Shown here in pieces: positions 1-8,000 of a stretch of 9,074 bases of DNA. The position numbers were made by a program, and so were the translations under genes. Position 1 is the stretch's first letter. Each line of letters starts with the position of its first letter. This DNA comes from Bacteroidota bacterium (GTDB lineage Bacteria > Bacteroidota > Bacteroidia > Chitinophagales > Chitinophagaceae). The notes below the pieces were generated by a model. The model made no database searches. It was not told where the DNA came from and saw only the letters and a list, made by a program, of their open reading frames with translations. The stretch lies in assembly GCA_023409975.1 (NCBI GenBank), contig JAEYQO010000102.1, positions 1 through 9,074 on the forward strand, given 5' to 3'.

Positions 1-43
1 CGGTTAACGGGGCGTTTGCAAATCAGTGGTCGGTGCCTGCGGC

Positions 44-71
44 AGTGGTTAGTGGTTAGTCGTGAGTCGTT
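44..71. repeat. Heptamer tandem repeat, AGTGGTT type
   Basis: Four units of seven bases follow one another: AGTGGTT, AGTGGTT, AGTCGTG and AGTCGTT. The first two are identical and the last two differ at one or two positions. The 7-bp period is not a multiple of three, which argues against a coding origin. Confidence 0.75.
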
Positions 72-127
72 AGAGTATTAACCGACAGTTCCATGGTTCA
101 TTAATAAAATTGGCTTCGCAAAAACCC

Positions 128-197
128 GCCAATGGCCAATGGCTAACGGCCAACGGCCGATAGGGTTGTGGGTTGTGGGTTGTGGGTTGTGGGTCGC
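128..197 (+). repeat. Heptamer array, GCCAATG units running into GGGTTGT units
   Basis: Ten consecutive heptamers can be read without a break in register: GCCAATG twice, GCTAACG, GCCAACG, a transitional GCCGATA, GGGTTGT four times, then GGGTCGC, followed by GGG. The second half has six runs of three G separated by four-base loops (163-200), which meets the standard G-quadruplex pattern on the plus strand. Whether it folds in the cell is unknown. A shorter copy of the GGGTTGT type lies at 893-913. Confidence 0.85.
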
Positions 198-208
198 GGG
201 ATGCCGCA

Positions 209-248
209 TGTAGAGACGTTGCATGCAACGTCTCCGCAACGTCTACAC
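209..248. repeat. 22-bp perfect palindrome with an extra partial arm
   Basis: Positions 213-234 form a perfect palindrome with arms GAGACGTTGCA and TGCAACGTCTC. Immediately after it, 236-248 repeats the right arm with a small change (GCAACGTCTACAC), which can pair with 209-222 instead. The DNA therefore has two alternative right arms for one left arm. Similar GTAGAGACG-type palindromes are, from memory, dispersed repeats in Bacteroidota and cyanobacteria, so this is probably one copy of a mobile or REP-like family. No transposase is present in the window. Confidence 0.7.
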
Positions 249-307
249 GGCCAATAATGATCTGGGTGTGAATCATGGTGCAAAAATGGGTTGGAAAGGG
301 TAGAAAT

Positions 308-334
308 ACGGGTCGCTAAGGTCGCGCGACCCGT
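308..334. repeat. Inverted repeat with 9-bp perfect arms
   Basis: The arms ACGGGTCGC (308-316) and GCGACCCGT (326-334) are exact reverse complements around a 9-base spacer. Inside it lies a 12-bp palindrome, GGTCGCGCGACC (320-331), so two folds compete. No T-tract follows on either strand, so it is not an intrinsic terminator. It may be a protein-binding site or part of a dispersed repeat. Confidence 0.6.
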
Positions 335-434
335 GTCAAACCCGCTGCTGGTGCGGAAAGAAAATTTGTGGCATGAGAAATGCGGTGGAGTTGATTTGAG
401 CAAAATACCGGGGAAGGAGGTGGTCGTTGGGAGG

Positions 435-500
435 GTATCACCAAAGTATCACCAAAGAGTCACCAAAGTATCACCAAAGAGTCAACAAAGAGTCATCACA
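435..500. repeat. Six-unit 11-bp tandem array, GTATCACCAAA type
   Basis: Six consecutive 11-base units fill 66 bp: GTATCACCAAA, the same again, GAGTCACCAAA, GTATCACCAAA, GAGTCAACAAA and a decayed GAGTCATCACA. Units alternate between GTATC and GAGTC beginnings. A shorter three-unit copy of the same family is at 841-873. The period rules out a coding repeat unless all three frames are read. Confidence 0.85.
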
Positions 501-676
501 GTGAAGGCTGCACAAGGCATATGCAGTCAGCTGATGATTTTTTCCAGATTCCGGATCATTTTCCGGAGTAGATCGCGGGTGTTAGCGAGGCTTTAACTGC
601 AGGATGGCAGGTATGTTTGTCTTCCTGCTTTTTCATATTCAGCCTCAGCAATGTATCAGGGGCACTCCCTCTCCCT

Positions 677-742
677 CGGGTTAGGTACGGGTTAGGTACG
701 GGTTAAGTACGGGTTAGGTACGGGCTGATCACGGGTTGATTA
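677..742. repeat. Six-unit 11-bp tandem array, CGGGTTAGGTA type
   Basis: Six 11-base units fill 66 bp: CGGGTTAGGTA twice, CGGGTTAAGTA, CGGGTTAGGTA, then two diverged units beginning CGGGCTGATC and CGGGTTGATT. The sequence is unrelated to the array at 435-500, yet period and unit number are the same. Decay is concentrated at the right end, as in the other array. Confidence 0.85.
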
Positions 743-753
743 ACGACCTGCCT

Positions 754-768
754 CCCGGTTGCACCGGG
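754..768. repeat. Short tight hairpin CCCGGT/ACCGGG
   Basis: CCCGGT (754-759) and ACCGGG (763-768) are perfect complements around a three-base loop, 11 bases after the 11-bp array ends. There is no T-run after it, so it is unlikely to terminate transcription. Confidence 0.45.
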
Positions 769-840
769 GTGAGTTGCATGATTACCTGCTCTATCTCCGG
801 AACTTAAGTCGCTCATTTCGGTATTACGGCCAAGGCGAGG

Positions 841-873
841 GTATCACCAAAGAGTCACCAAAGAGTCATTAAG
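841..873. repeat. Second copy of the GTATCACCAAA 11-bp array
   Basis: Three units (GTATCACCAAA, GAGTCACCAAA and a decayed GAGTCATTAAG) repeat the family seen at 435-500. Positions 841-863 are identical to 446-468 over 23 bases. Both arrays are also preceded by GAGG, so the shared segment GAGGGTATCACCAAA occurs at 431-445 and 837-851. Confidence 0.8.
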
Positions 874-892
874 GACTTGTCCATACCTGATT

Positions 893-913
893 GGTTGTGG
901 GTTGCGGGTTGTG
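893..913 (+). repeat. Short GGTTGTG heptamer repeat
   Basis: Three heptamers (GGTTGTG, GGTTGCG, GGTTGTG) repeat the unit of the longer array at 163-190 and end in a run of five G. A 6-bp hairpin, CCCAAC (927-932) with GTTGGG (937-942), follows shortly after. Confidence 0.65.
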
Positions 914-1001
914 GGGGCTCCTGTTTCCCAACACCGGTTGGGTTGCATTCGCTTTTGGCCTGTTTAGCGTACCCCAACCCTTTATGTTACGTAACACTGG
1001 T

Positions 1002-1020
1002 CGACCCCAGAAAGGGGTCG
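1002..1020. repeat. Hairpin CGACCCC/GGGGTCG
   Basis: Seven-base perfect arms (1002-1008 and 1014-1020) enclose the loop AGAAA. A 10-bp palindrome, GTTACGTAAC (986-995), sits just upstream. The hairpin is about 110 bases ahead of the lipoprotein start. A GACCCC/GGGGTC hairpin followed by CATGTTTA is a pattern I associate with dispersed intergenic repeats in this phylum. That is recollection and not something shown by this window. Confidence 0.55.
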
Positions 1021-1059
1021 CATGTTTAAAGGTTTGTTTCAAAGAAAGATTTTGAAAAT

Positions 1060-1081
1060 TTCGGGTAACCCGAAGGTTACC
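1060..1081 (+). repeat. Two overlapping, mutually exclusive hairpins upstream of the lipoprotein
   Basis: TTCGGGT and ACCCGAA (1060-1066, 1068-1074) form a near-palindrome with a one-base centre. GGTAACC (1064-1070) and GGTTACC (1075-1081) form a 7-bp stem with the tetraloop CGAA. The two share bases 1064-1074, so only one can form at a time. The structure ends 49 bases before the lipoprotein ATG, so it may lie in the promoter or in the 5' leader. No promoter could be assigned, so a regulatory role is inference. Confidence 0.5.
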
Positions 1082-1130
1082 TTTTACCGGGAAACGTATA
1101 AATGGGAAATAATCACAAAAAACAACAGTT

Positions 1131-1343
1131 ATGAAATTCGTAAAATTCGGCATTTTCGCTCTGTCTATGGGCCTGTTCGTAGCTTCCTGCGGTGACACTA
1201 CTACTGAAGAAACTACTACTGAAGACACTACTACAATGTCTACAGACGTAGTTGCTCCAGCTCCAATGGAAATGGAAATGGATACTACAAACGCAATGCC
1301 TGTTGATACTACTGCTGCGCCTGAAACTGCACCTGTTCAGTAA
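1131..1343 (+). CDS. Small Thr/Glu-rich lipoprotein of unknown function
   Basis: The 70-residue product is a predicted lipoprotein. A basic N-terminus (MKFVK) and a hydrophobic stretch lead to the lipobox Val-Ala-Ser-Cys, with the lipidated cysteine at residue 20. The 51-residue mature part has no Lys, Arg, His or aromatic residue, 15 Thr and 11 acidic residues, so it should be disordered and strongly negative. Residues 23-35 are a tandem repeat (TTTEE, TTTED, TTT) encoded by a 15-bp DNA repeat at 1197-1235. Residues 46-51 read MEMEMD. Thr codons are 12 ACT and 3 ACA with no ACC or ACG, unlike the neighbours, which hints at high expression. The ATG follows an A-rich leader without a Shine-Dalgarno sequence. 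It is the only plus-strand gene and ends just before a strong terminator. Small lipoproteins of this composition are frequent in Bacteroidota and mostly uncharacterised, so I assign no function. Confidence 0.85.
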   Translation: MKFVKFGIFALSMGLFVASCGDTTTEETTTEDTTTMSTDVVAPAPMEMEMDTTNAMPVDTTAAPETAPVQ

Positions 1344-1360
1344 TTAGTATAGTATAACTT

Positions 1361-1397
1361 AAAGAAAAGCCCGTCCTTACCGGACGGGCTTTTCTTT
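1361..1397. terminator. Strong bidirectional intrinsic terminator
   Basis: A perfect 16-bp stem (1361-1376 with 1382-1397) surrounds the five-base loop TTACC. The GC-rich core GCCCGTCC/GGACGGGC is flanked by an A-rich left arm and a T-rich right arm, so a T-tract follows the stem on either strand. It lies 17 bases after the lipoprotein stop and 49 bases beyond the rsmI stop, between two convergent genes. It should end both transcripts. Confidence 0.92.
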
Positions 1398-1446
1398 TTA
1401 ATCCCTTCCGTCCGAAAAAAAATTTATTCAGGATTCGTGAGTGTTT

Positions 1447-2136
1447 TTAGAGGCCTGCGACTACAATAACGATCTCCCCCCTGGGCGGATGCGTAGTGTA
1501 AAAAGCAGCCAGTTCACTGAGGGTACCTCTTTGGGTGTCCTCAAACATTTTGGTAAGCTCCCGGCTGACGGAAGCGCTCCTTTCGAAGCCGAGGTACTCC
1601 CCTAGCTCCGTCAGGGTCTTTACAAGCCGATGCGGGCTTTCATACAAAATGATGGTGCGCTCTTCCTCAGCTAATTTCCGGAGCAATGTTTGTCGACCTT
1701 TTTTCAGCGGCAGGAAGCCCTCAAAAACGAATCGGTTTGCTGGAAGTCCCGATTGTACCAGCGCAGGGACAAAGGCAGTAGCTCCCGGTAAACATTCCAC
1801 GGGGATCCCTTCCCTGATGCACTCCCGTGTCAACAGAAATCCCGGATCTGATATTCCCGGGGTGCCAGCATCGGTCAGGAGAGCAAATACCTTCCCGTTT
1901 TTCATCTGTTCTACCAGCGAGGCCAATACCCGGTGCTCATTATGCTGATGGTGTGCGTAGAGGGGCTTTTGAATCTGATAATGCTTTAGCAGCACACCAC
2001 TTGTGCGCGTGTCTTCACAAAGGATCACATCAGCTTCCTTCAGTATTCCAACGGCGCGGAAACTGATATCTCCCAGATTACCGATTGGTGACGGTACAAG
2101 GTATAGCCTTCCGGCTGCAGTTCCGTCCTCCTGCAT
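1447..2136 (-). CDS. rsmI: 16S rRNA (cytidine(1402)-2'-O)-methyltransferase RsmI
   Basis: RsmI transfers a methyl group from S-adenosylmethionine to the 2'-hydroxyl of C1402 in 16S rRNA, in the decoding centre of the small subunit. The 229-residue product has the family's tetrapyrrole-methylase-type fold. Visible motifs are LYLVPSPIGNLGDIS (11-25), EDTR (41-44), the Gly-rich TDAGTPGISDPG (88-99), LPGAT (116-120), FEGFLP (138-143), ESPHR (166-170) and SRELTK (191-196). It ends soon after RGE (219-221), so it lacks the C-terminal extension of the roughly 285-residue proteobacterial enzymes; short forms are usual in this phylum. The ATG comes two bases after the purS stop, which suggests translational coupling. 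It is last in the pssA-purS-rsmI unit and runs into the shared terminator. Confidence 0.96.
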   Translation of the reverse strand: MQEDGTAAGRLYLVPSPIGNLGDISFRAVGILKEADVILCEDTRTSGVLLKHYQIQKPLYAHHQHNEHRVLASLVEQMKNGKVFALLTDAGTPGISDPGFLLTRECIREGIPVECLPGATAFVPALVQSGLPANRFVFEGFLPLKKGRQTLLRKLAEEERTIILYESPHRLVKTLTELGEYLGFERSASVSRELTKMFEDTQRGTLSELAAFYTTHPPRGEIVIVVAGL

Positions 2137-2138
2137 AC

Positions 2139-2390
2139 CTAGTCTTCAGAGATCGTGAAGTCAAAACCTTCCATCACCTGGTTAACAAGAAGCTTTTTGC
2201 AGGCCTCAGTCGTCAGCTGTTCCGCTTCCTCCCGGCTGCCCGCCTGCAGCTTCAAGGTGATGTGTTTGCCAATCCTGACATCTTCCACCTGAGCGAGTCC
2301 AAGATTGTGCAGACTGCTGTTCACCGCCTTTCCCTGAGGATCCAGCAGTTCTTTCAGCGGCATAACATTAATATGTGCGGTATATTTCAT
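2139..2390 (-). CDS. purS: Phosphoribosylformylglycinamidine synthase subunit PurS
   Basis: PurS is the small structural subunit of the three-part FGAM synthase (PurS, PurQ, PurL), which converts FGAR to FGAM with glutamine and ATP in purine synthesis. PurS bridges the glutaminase PurQ and the synthetase PurL and is not itself catalytic. The 83-residue length is typical. Family signatures are MPLKELLDPQGKAV (10-23), VRIGK (38-42) and KKLLVN near the end (65-70). The start ATG overlaps the pssA stop as ATGA, so its translation is probably coupled to pssA. purQ and purL are not in this window. A separate purS implies that this genome uses the multi-subunit enzyme and not the single large-chain PurL. 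Confidence 0.95.
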   Translation of the reverse strand: MKYTAHINVMPLKELLDPQGKAVNSSLHNLGLAQVEDVRIGKHITLKLQAGSREEAEQLTTEACKKLLVNQVMEGFDFTISED

Positions 2391-3163
2391 GATTCAATTG
2401 TTTTTGGTTTGTATATAAATGCCAGGATGACATACACTATGAATGCTGCGGCAATTGCACCATATCCCAGAAAGGGGATGGTAGCCACTCCTGTGATTAC
2501 GACCAGCATCGGTGCCCAAATTGTCTGTAAATTCAGCCTGGACGGCAATAATTTAAAGAAGGTGATCTTTGAAACCATCAGCCAGCTAAGGATGGCGATG
2601 ATCAGATACAGTACCCAGGGCTTATAGAAATGTAGTGCTATTCCTGTTGTGTCATACCACTGGATCAGCGGGAAGCTTGCTACAAAAATCCCAACCGCCG
2701 GGATGGGCATTCCGGTAAACGAGACGCCCTTACCGGCGTTCGCATGAACATTGAAGCGAGCGAGTCGGAGTGCTCCGAAACAGGCTATGAGGAATGCGGG
2801 ACTCAAAGCCGCCACATTTACATCCAGTGCTTCCGGCTGTGTCATGTAGGCTAGCCACAGCATTTTGAAGAGAATCATAGAAGGCGCAACACCAAAGGAC
2901 ACAAGATCCGCGAGACTGTCCAGATCTTTACCGATAGGAGAAAATACTTTTAGTGCTCTCGCTGCCAAACCATCCAGAAGATCGAACACAGCAGCCAGAA
3001 AAATAAAAACTGAAGCCCAATAGGGCTGGTTCACTGCAGGCACCTCTATATATTCGTTCAGGTTCAACGCTGTTGTGAAGTTTTGTGCGCTGAGTACGAA
3101 TGTAATAGCGATGCAGCCACAAAACAGGTTTGCCAGCGTTAGCAGGTTGGGTAGATGCCTCAT
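2387..3163 (-). CDS. pssA: CDP-diacylglycerol--serine O-phosphatidyltransferase
   Basis: This membrane enzyme makes phosphatidylserine from CDP-diacylglycerol and L-serine, the first step to phosphatidylethanolamine. The 258-residue product starts MRHLPNLLTLANLFCGC, typical of the family. It carries the complete CDP-alcohol phosphotransferase signature DGxxAR-x8-GxxxDxxxD with Asp64, Gly65, Ala68, Arg69, Gly78, Asp82 and Asp86. Several hydrophobic segments follow and span the inner membrane. I chose the ATG at 3163. The longer frame to 3238 would start with GTG inside the stem of the preceding gene's terminator and would add 25 residues unlike the family. The stop overlaps the purS start by four bases. 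The best alternative within the superfamily would be another CDP-alcohol transferase, but the N-terminus favours PssA. No phosphatidylserine decarboxylase is in view. Confidence 0.93.
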   Translation of the reverse strand: MRHLPNLLTLANLFCGCIAITFVLSAQNFTTALNLNEYIEVPAVNQPYWASVFIFLAAVFDLLDGLAARALKVFSPIGKDLDSLADLVSFGVAPSMILFKMLWLAYMTQPEALDVNVAALSPAFLIACFGALRLARFNVHANAGKGVSFTGMPIPAVGIFVASFPLIQWYDTTGIALHFYKPWVLYLIIAILSWLMVSKITFFKLLPSRLNLQTIWAPMLVVITGVATIPFLGYGAIAAAFIVYVILAFIYKPKTIES

Positions 3164-3169
3164 GAGGGC

Positions 3170-3177
3170 CAAAAGTA
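3170..3177 (-). promoter_or_regulatory. Possible -7 box (TACTTTTG) ahead of pssA
   Basis: The minus strand reads TACTTTTG, an exact match to the Bacteroidota -7 consensus TAnnTTTG, six bases before the chosen pssA ATG. No TTTG is found at the expected -33 distance. If functional, it would give a very short or absent leader. The match may be chance. Confidence 0.25.
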
Positions 3178-3226
3178 GTGAAATTGGACGATTGAAACTC
3201 TGCGCGCAACACCACCCACCGAACAC

Positions 3227-3250
3227 AAAAAAAGCCACCGGTTGGTGGCT
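3227..3250 (-). terminator. Intrinsic terminator of the response-regulator gene
   Basis: On the minus strand a perfect 7-bp stem, AGCCACC (3250-3244) with GGTGGCT (3239-3233), has the four-base loop AACC and is followed directly by a run of T (3233-3227). It begins 24 bases after the response-regulator stop and separates that gene from pssA, so pssA must have its own promoter or depend on read-through. Confidence 0.85.
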
Positions 3251-3274
3251 GATATGGTAGACAGGAGATAGAAT

Positions 3275-3976
3275 TTATTCAGGGGCTACGAGTCGGAATC
3301 CATTGCCGTGAATATTGACAATCTCAACCGAACTATCTTCCTTCAGGTATTTGCGCAGCTTGGCGATGTATACATCCATGCTGCGCCCATTGAAATAGGT
3401 GTCGCTACCCCAGATGCGCTTCAATGCAGTCTCACGTGGCAGCAAATCATTTTTGTATTCACATAACATCGTCAGCAGCTCATTCTCTTTTGGCGACAGT
3501 GTCTGCGATTTTTCGTCGATCTGAAGGGTCCTGAGTTTGCTATTGAAATGGTATCGTCCGATATTAAACTCAACCTGGGCGTGCTGCTTTTCCTGCAACT
3601 CCTGATTTCTTTTCAGAATAGCTTTGATTTTCTGAAGAAGAATTTCGCTGTCAAACGGTTTGGTGATATAATCGTCGGCACCAAGCTTATATCCAGCGAG
3701 AATATCTTCTTTCATGCTTTTGGCTGAAAGGAAGAACAGCGGCACTTCAGGATCTACATTTCTGATCTCCTCCGCTAGTGTGAACCCATCCATATTAGGC
3801 ATCATCACATCCAGAAGGCATATGTCGAATTTCTCTCTGCGGAAGGCCGCAAGGCCCAGTATACCGTCTCTCGCCAGCTCAACAATGAAATCATTGAGCT
3901 CAAGATAATTCTTTAAAACCTGCCCAAAATTGGTATCATCTTCTACCAGTAATACTTTGAACTTTTCTTTTTCCAT
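3275..3976 (-). CDS. OmpR/PhoB-family response regulator, RprY-like
   Basis: This is a DNA-binding response regulator of 233 residues. The N-terminal receiver domain (about 5-122) has the acidic pair Glu12/Asp13, the phospho-acceptor Asp56 in LLDVMMPNMDGF, Ser84 and the conserved Lys106 in TKPF. A winged-helix domain (about 135-233) follows, with a recognition-helix region around SMDVYIAKLRKYL and the wing NIHGNGFRL. It resembles RprY-type regulators of Bacteroides. No histidine kinase is in the window, so its signal is unknown. I chose the ATG at 3976. The frame extends to a TTG at 4000, but the family begins with the short charged stretch before KVLLVEDD, and a possible -7 box overlaps that upstream TTG. 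It lies 64 bases behind the PorP/SprF gene and ends at its own terminator. Confidence 0.93.
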   Translation of the reverse strand: MEKEKFKVLLVEDDTNFGQVLKNYLELNDFIVELARDGILGLAAFRREKFDICLLDVMMPNMDGFTLAEEIRNVDPEVPLFFLSAKSMKEDILAGYKLGADDYITKPFDSEILLQKIKAILKRNQELQEKQHAQVEFNIGRYHFNSKLRTLQIDEKSQTLSPKENELLTMLCEYKNDLLPRETALKRIWGSDTYFNGRSMDVYIAKLRKYLKEDSSVEIVNIHGNGFRLVAPE

Positions 3977-3997
3977 AAAAGAAGGAGATATATTGGT

Positions 3998-4005
3998 CAA
4001 ATGTA
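3998..4005 (-). promoter_or_regulatory. Possible -7 box (TACATTTG) for the response-regulator gene
   Basis: TACATTTG on the minus strand matches the Bacteroidota -7 consensus TAnnTTTG exactly and lies 21 bases before the ATG at 3976, a sensible leader length. A TTTG lies upstream, but about 25 bases away, which is longer than the usual spacing of about 19-21. It would let the regulator be transcribed separately from the T9SS pair. Confidence 0.4.
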
Positions 4006-4040
4006 ATAACCTAAAAATTCATTCCAGAACCAAAGAATTG

Positions 4041-5057
4041 TTAAAAGCGGGGGCAGTTATAGGTTCTTCTACCCTGTGAAAAGCCCGTATAGAGGCCCTG
4101 ATAGCTTAATGCGAGCTCGAAAGCACCCCGCCCGCGATTCACAGTACTGATTGAGGAAACAGTGACGTCATAACTTCCCATTAAGCGGAAACTGCCATAT
4201 TCCAGCCCGGCCGTTATAATCATGGATTCTGCTATGCGATGGTACAGCCCAAAGATTATCTGGGTCGCAGATGTCCCTGTTCCTCCGGCATGAATCTTCA
4301 ACAGACTTCCTACAACCAATTCCGAAGCGCTTTTCTGATTAGTATAATATATTGACGGGTTTAGGATCAGAGCGGGAGCAAGCTTCAATAAAAGGTCCAC
4401 GTTAGCGGTAGGGCGTATACCCAGCTTATTCTCCTGTCCATAGAAAGATTCTGTCGGCTGTGTGATGTGTGAGGCGCCTAGTCCGATTTTCAGATACACG
4501 TCCTCATTGGGAAAAAATGCATAGTTCACTCCAGCCGCAAGATCAAAGAACGAAGTTCGCATGGTGTAACCGCTCTCACCATGAGGCAGCGAGCGGTCAA
4601 ATATGAATCCGTTCCATTGTCCGTCAAATGTGAGCCTGTTGAAATCTACTGTACGCTGAGCCATTGCTGCGGAAACACCAGCGGAAATCATATTGTATTC
4701 ACCCAACATCACATGATAGGCGACCAGGGCCTCAAAGCGAGTCAATGAAAGTTCACCATTACCGGCTTTGTCATTCCAGAAGGCCATCCCCAGTCCCAGC
4801 CAGTTGGTCATATTCCGGTTTCGCATCGCCTGCATATCCACGTAGGCAGAGGTGGTCTTGAACGGTGCTGGTACTGAAGCCCACTGGGTTCTGTAGTTAA
4901 CGCCTGCTCTGTAATCCGCATCCGGCATCAGTGCTGTGTTTGCAGGATTGAGGAGTAATGGTGCATTATAATATTGAGAGAAATGCAGACCCTGCCCCTC
5001 CGCTGTTGAAATGGCAGCCAGTAACACGATCACCCAACCAAAAAAATAATTCTTCAT
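4041..5057 (-). CDS. PorP/SprF-family type IX secretion outer-membrane protein
   Basis: The product has 338 residues, the usual size for the family. A signal peptide (about 1-22, ending in STAEGQ) precedes GLHFSQYYNAPLLLNPA, the characteristic N-terminal segment with its FSQ-YYNAP-LNPA pattern. The rest alternates polar and hydrophobic residues, as expected of an outer-membrane beta-barrel, and the end YNCPRF is typical of the family. PorP and SprF are T9SS-associated; in Flavobacterium johnsoniae SprF is needed for secretion of the adhesin SprB, encoded just upstream of it. The arrangement is the same here: the gene starts 5 nt behind the stop of a large protein with a type B T9SS signal. 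I infer that it is that protein's dedicated secretion or surface-attachment partner and not the core PorP. I leave the symbol blank because the family is multi-copy. Confidence 0.92.
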   Translation of the reverse strand: MKNYFFGWVIVLLAAISTAEGQGLHFSQYYNAPLLLNPANTALMPDADYRAGVNYRTQWASVPAPFKTTSAYVDMQAMRNRNMTNWLGLGMAFWNDKAGNGELSLTRFEALVAYHVMLGEYNMISAGVSAAMAQRTVDFNRLTFDGQWNGFIFDRSLPHGESGYTMRTSFFDLAAGVNYAFFPNEDVYLKIGLGASHITQPTESFYGQENKLGIRPTANVDLLLKLAPALILNPSIYYTNQKSASELVVGSLLKIHAGGTGTSATQIIFGLYHRIAESMIITAGLEYGSFRLMGSYDVTVSSISTVNRGRGAFELALSYQGLYTGFSQGRRTYNCPRF

Positions 5058-5062
5058 AGCTG

Positions 5063-8000
5063 CTATCTTAATAAGGTGACGTTACCTGATCGCTCCACAG
5101 AGGAGCCGTCTACGAATCTGGCACTCAGGATCCAGGCGTAGGATTCCATTTCCTGCGGCTGGCCTTTATAGTTACCATCCCAGCCCACGTTTTCGTCGTT
5201 GGTTTCAAAAACCAGTTCACCCCAACGATTATAGACCTTAAAATTGAGCTTTTCTATGGCGGCGCCCCGAACGTACAGGATATCATTGTTTCCGTCGCCA
5301 TTTGGACTAAAGCCTGTCGGCACGTCAATGGCAGGGAAAATCTCCGCATCAACTCTGCGGCAGGTTGTGTCAGCACATCCGATTTCGTTCATTACCATCA
5401 GACAGACTGTGTAGGTTCCCGTCTTCTTGTAAAGATGTGTTGGATGTTCTTCCTGACTGCCATTGCCATCTCCAAAGGTCCAGCGATAGGTCACTGCTCC
5501 CTGGGAATAGTTCGTAAACTGTATCTCTTTGTTAGGCTCCGGAATGATCGGTGAATGCTCGAAGGCCGCAACCGGCTGAGAAAAGATACTGATCTGCTTA
5601 TAGGCCGTATCACTAAGATTGCAGGTGAAAGGATGAGAAGCAACTAACTGAACCGTGAAGGTGCCGGTTTGCTGATAGGTGTAGTTGGGACCCGGATGGG
5701 TAGAGGTATTGCCATCACCGAAATCCCAATGGGCTGCGGTGTAATTCCAGGAATCATTCACCATTAGCACCGGTGTTCCCAGGCATAGAGAATCAGGTAT
5801 TGTCATGGCGGCAATGACCCGGGAACTCTGGATACAGACAATTTTTTCTATGACGCTACTCTTGTTACAGGTAGTAGAATCCTCAATCAATAATCGGACT
5901 GTATAGCATCCTGTGTCCGGAAATACGTGCTGACCAGGGTTCATACCGGTAAAATCAGGACTGCCATCACCGAAGTTCCAGGTGAAGGTGGCATTGGCAC
6001 CGGGATTGGGTCCGCTACCCAGTTCAGAGGTATTGGTGAAACTCGCTATGTATGGATCGCAGCTGTCGGTGACCTGATAATCAAAATCAGCGCGGATTTC
6101 ATTGGTGTCGACCACAATCGTGAGATAAGCTGTGTCCTCCGTGGCTACGCAGGCTACAGGGTTTTTTACGATTAGCCTTACCGTATACACACCAGGATCA
6201 GTAAAGGTGTGCGGGGCAGGCGTAGCATTTGTATCGACTGGACTTCCATCTCCAAAGTCCCATTCATAGGTTATCCCATTACCGGAGTTATTCTGAAAGT
6301 TGACAGTGAAGGGAGGGCATCCGGCTGTATCAGGACTGACATCAGCGACCGCGCTTACTGAACCTAGTTCGAAAGCAATCTTCAATGCCAGAAAGTTACA
6401 GTTACCACTACCGTTGGTAGGACTGTGGGTTCCCGGTGTCGTAGGTACGCTGGAAGATCCTCCGCAACCACCACAGATGCCCTGGTAAACTACACCATTC
6501 CTGTCGAAGCGGCTGGTACCACCATCCACATGCTCACCAAGACCGACCCCCCCGTAAAAGGTGGCGTACAGCAGGCTGGTCACATCTCTGGAAAAGACGA
6601 TAAAATAAAAATCACTTCCATCTGTGCTCGATTGGGCAGCATCCGGAGTAACAGGCATATTAAAAGTATTGCCGCCGTTCAATGCCAGATTTCCGCCCCA
6701 GCCTGAGATATAAACCTGCTCGCAGGTATCCACGAGGAATGCTACCGGCGATATGTTAGTGACATTCGGGTTGCTGGAGCCGAATACGGTCGAATAAACG
6801 ATGTTCGAGAGGTTGCTGTCCAGTTTGATCACGAACTGGGACGACCCTGGGTTAGCATAGGCACCGGGTGTCACAGGAAAGGTGCCACCAATGGTCTGAC
6901 CCATCGCATACACCTCGTTCTGATTATCGACCTGGATCCCATAACACTGATCATAATTTGCCTGCCCGATAAAAGTACCTCGTTCAAGGTTGTAGCTGCC
7001 GCTGTTCTGAAAGCGAAGGATGAACCCGTCTGCTGTCCCACCCATATAGGATGGCCATAGCGTTGCGGAAGTTACGGGGAAGTTGCTGCTGGCAGTACCA
7101 CCCGCAACGTACACTCTGCTGGCATTAGGACTGAGTGCGAGTACATAGGCAGCGTCATCAGATGTCCCTCCCAGATAGGTACTCCAGGTGAGCGTACTGA
7201 GGTTAGGTGTCAGTTTGAATACTACGCCGTCCTGTTGCCCCTGGTGGCTGCTTTGAGTTGCATTCGCCGTGACGGGAAAATCGGTAGAAGTAGTAGAGGC
7301 TGCTACATAAATGTTCCCAGCGTTATCCGTAATCACTTCACTTCGGGAATCATCACCATAATTGTGTTTCAGGCCAGTAACCGCCGTGAATATGGAACTG
7401 ATATTCACCCCGTCATCAAGTGAACCGCCTATGTAGGTTGCGCCCAAAAGCCCCGTACCTGAAGGATTCAGTTTGGCCACCACGATGTCTGCTCCACCGT
7501 TGTGTGAAGGATCGAACGCATTGACAACCGGAAAATCTGAAGAGTAACTCCGGCCGGCTATCACCAGATTGTCCTGTGCATCCACGATCAGACTGTGTGG
7601 TTGTTCATTGTCAGTTCCACCTATATAGGTCGAGTAGATAAGACTCGTGCCATTCGGTGTAAATTTGGAGATACCCATATCAAAAAGAAGACCATTGCCT
7701 CCACCGGATCCTCCACCTGCGAAGACCGTCTGAAAGGCGCCGGTTGTCGTGGGATAACCTACACTATACACCGTACCACCTGCATAGAAATTTCCCTGCG
7801 GGTCGTAAGTTGCCGTAAAGCCCCAGTTGTCTGCTGTGGAGCCGGTAAATGTGGCAAAGACCACGGACGGATCGATGACCAGGGTATAGGCCTTGTTATA
7901 CCCTTCCGGAAAACTGTAGCTCAGCGTATTTGTAGAGCGATCCAGATCATAGTCGCAGGGTACATCTACCCTTTGGTTATCGATATACTGATACACCACC

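Larger units (their letters stand above)
1..1130. other. Repeat-rich intergenic region without a credible gene
   Basis: More than 1.1 kb ahead of the lipoprotein gene holds no reading frame I would call. The open frames here (for example plus strand 291-596, minus strand 143-403 and 869-1228) run through tandem repeats, give low-complexity peptides such as repeated Thr-His-Asn-Pro-Gln-Pro, and show no known domain. What the region does hold is heptamer arrays at 44-71, 128-197 and 893-913, 11-bp arrays at 435-500, 677-742 and 841-873, a 22-bp palindrome at 213-234, and hairpins at 308-334, 754-768, 927-942, 1002-1020 and 1060-1081. No tRNA or rRNA is recognisable. From memory, repeats of this style are common between genes in Bacteroidota; that is not checked here. 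Confidence 0.8.
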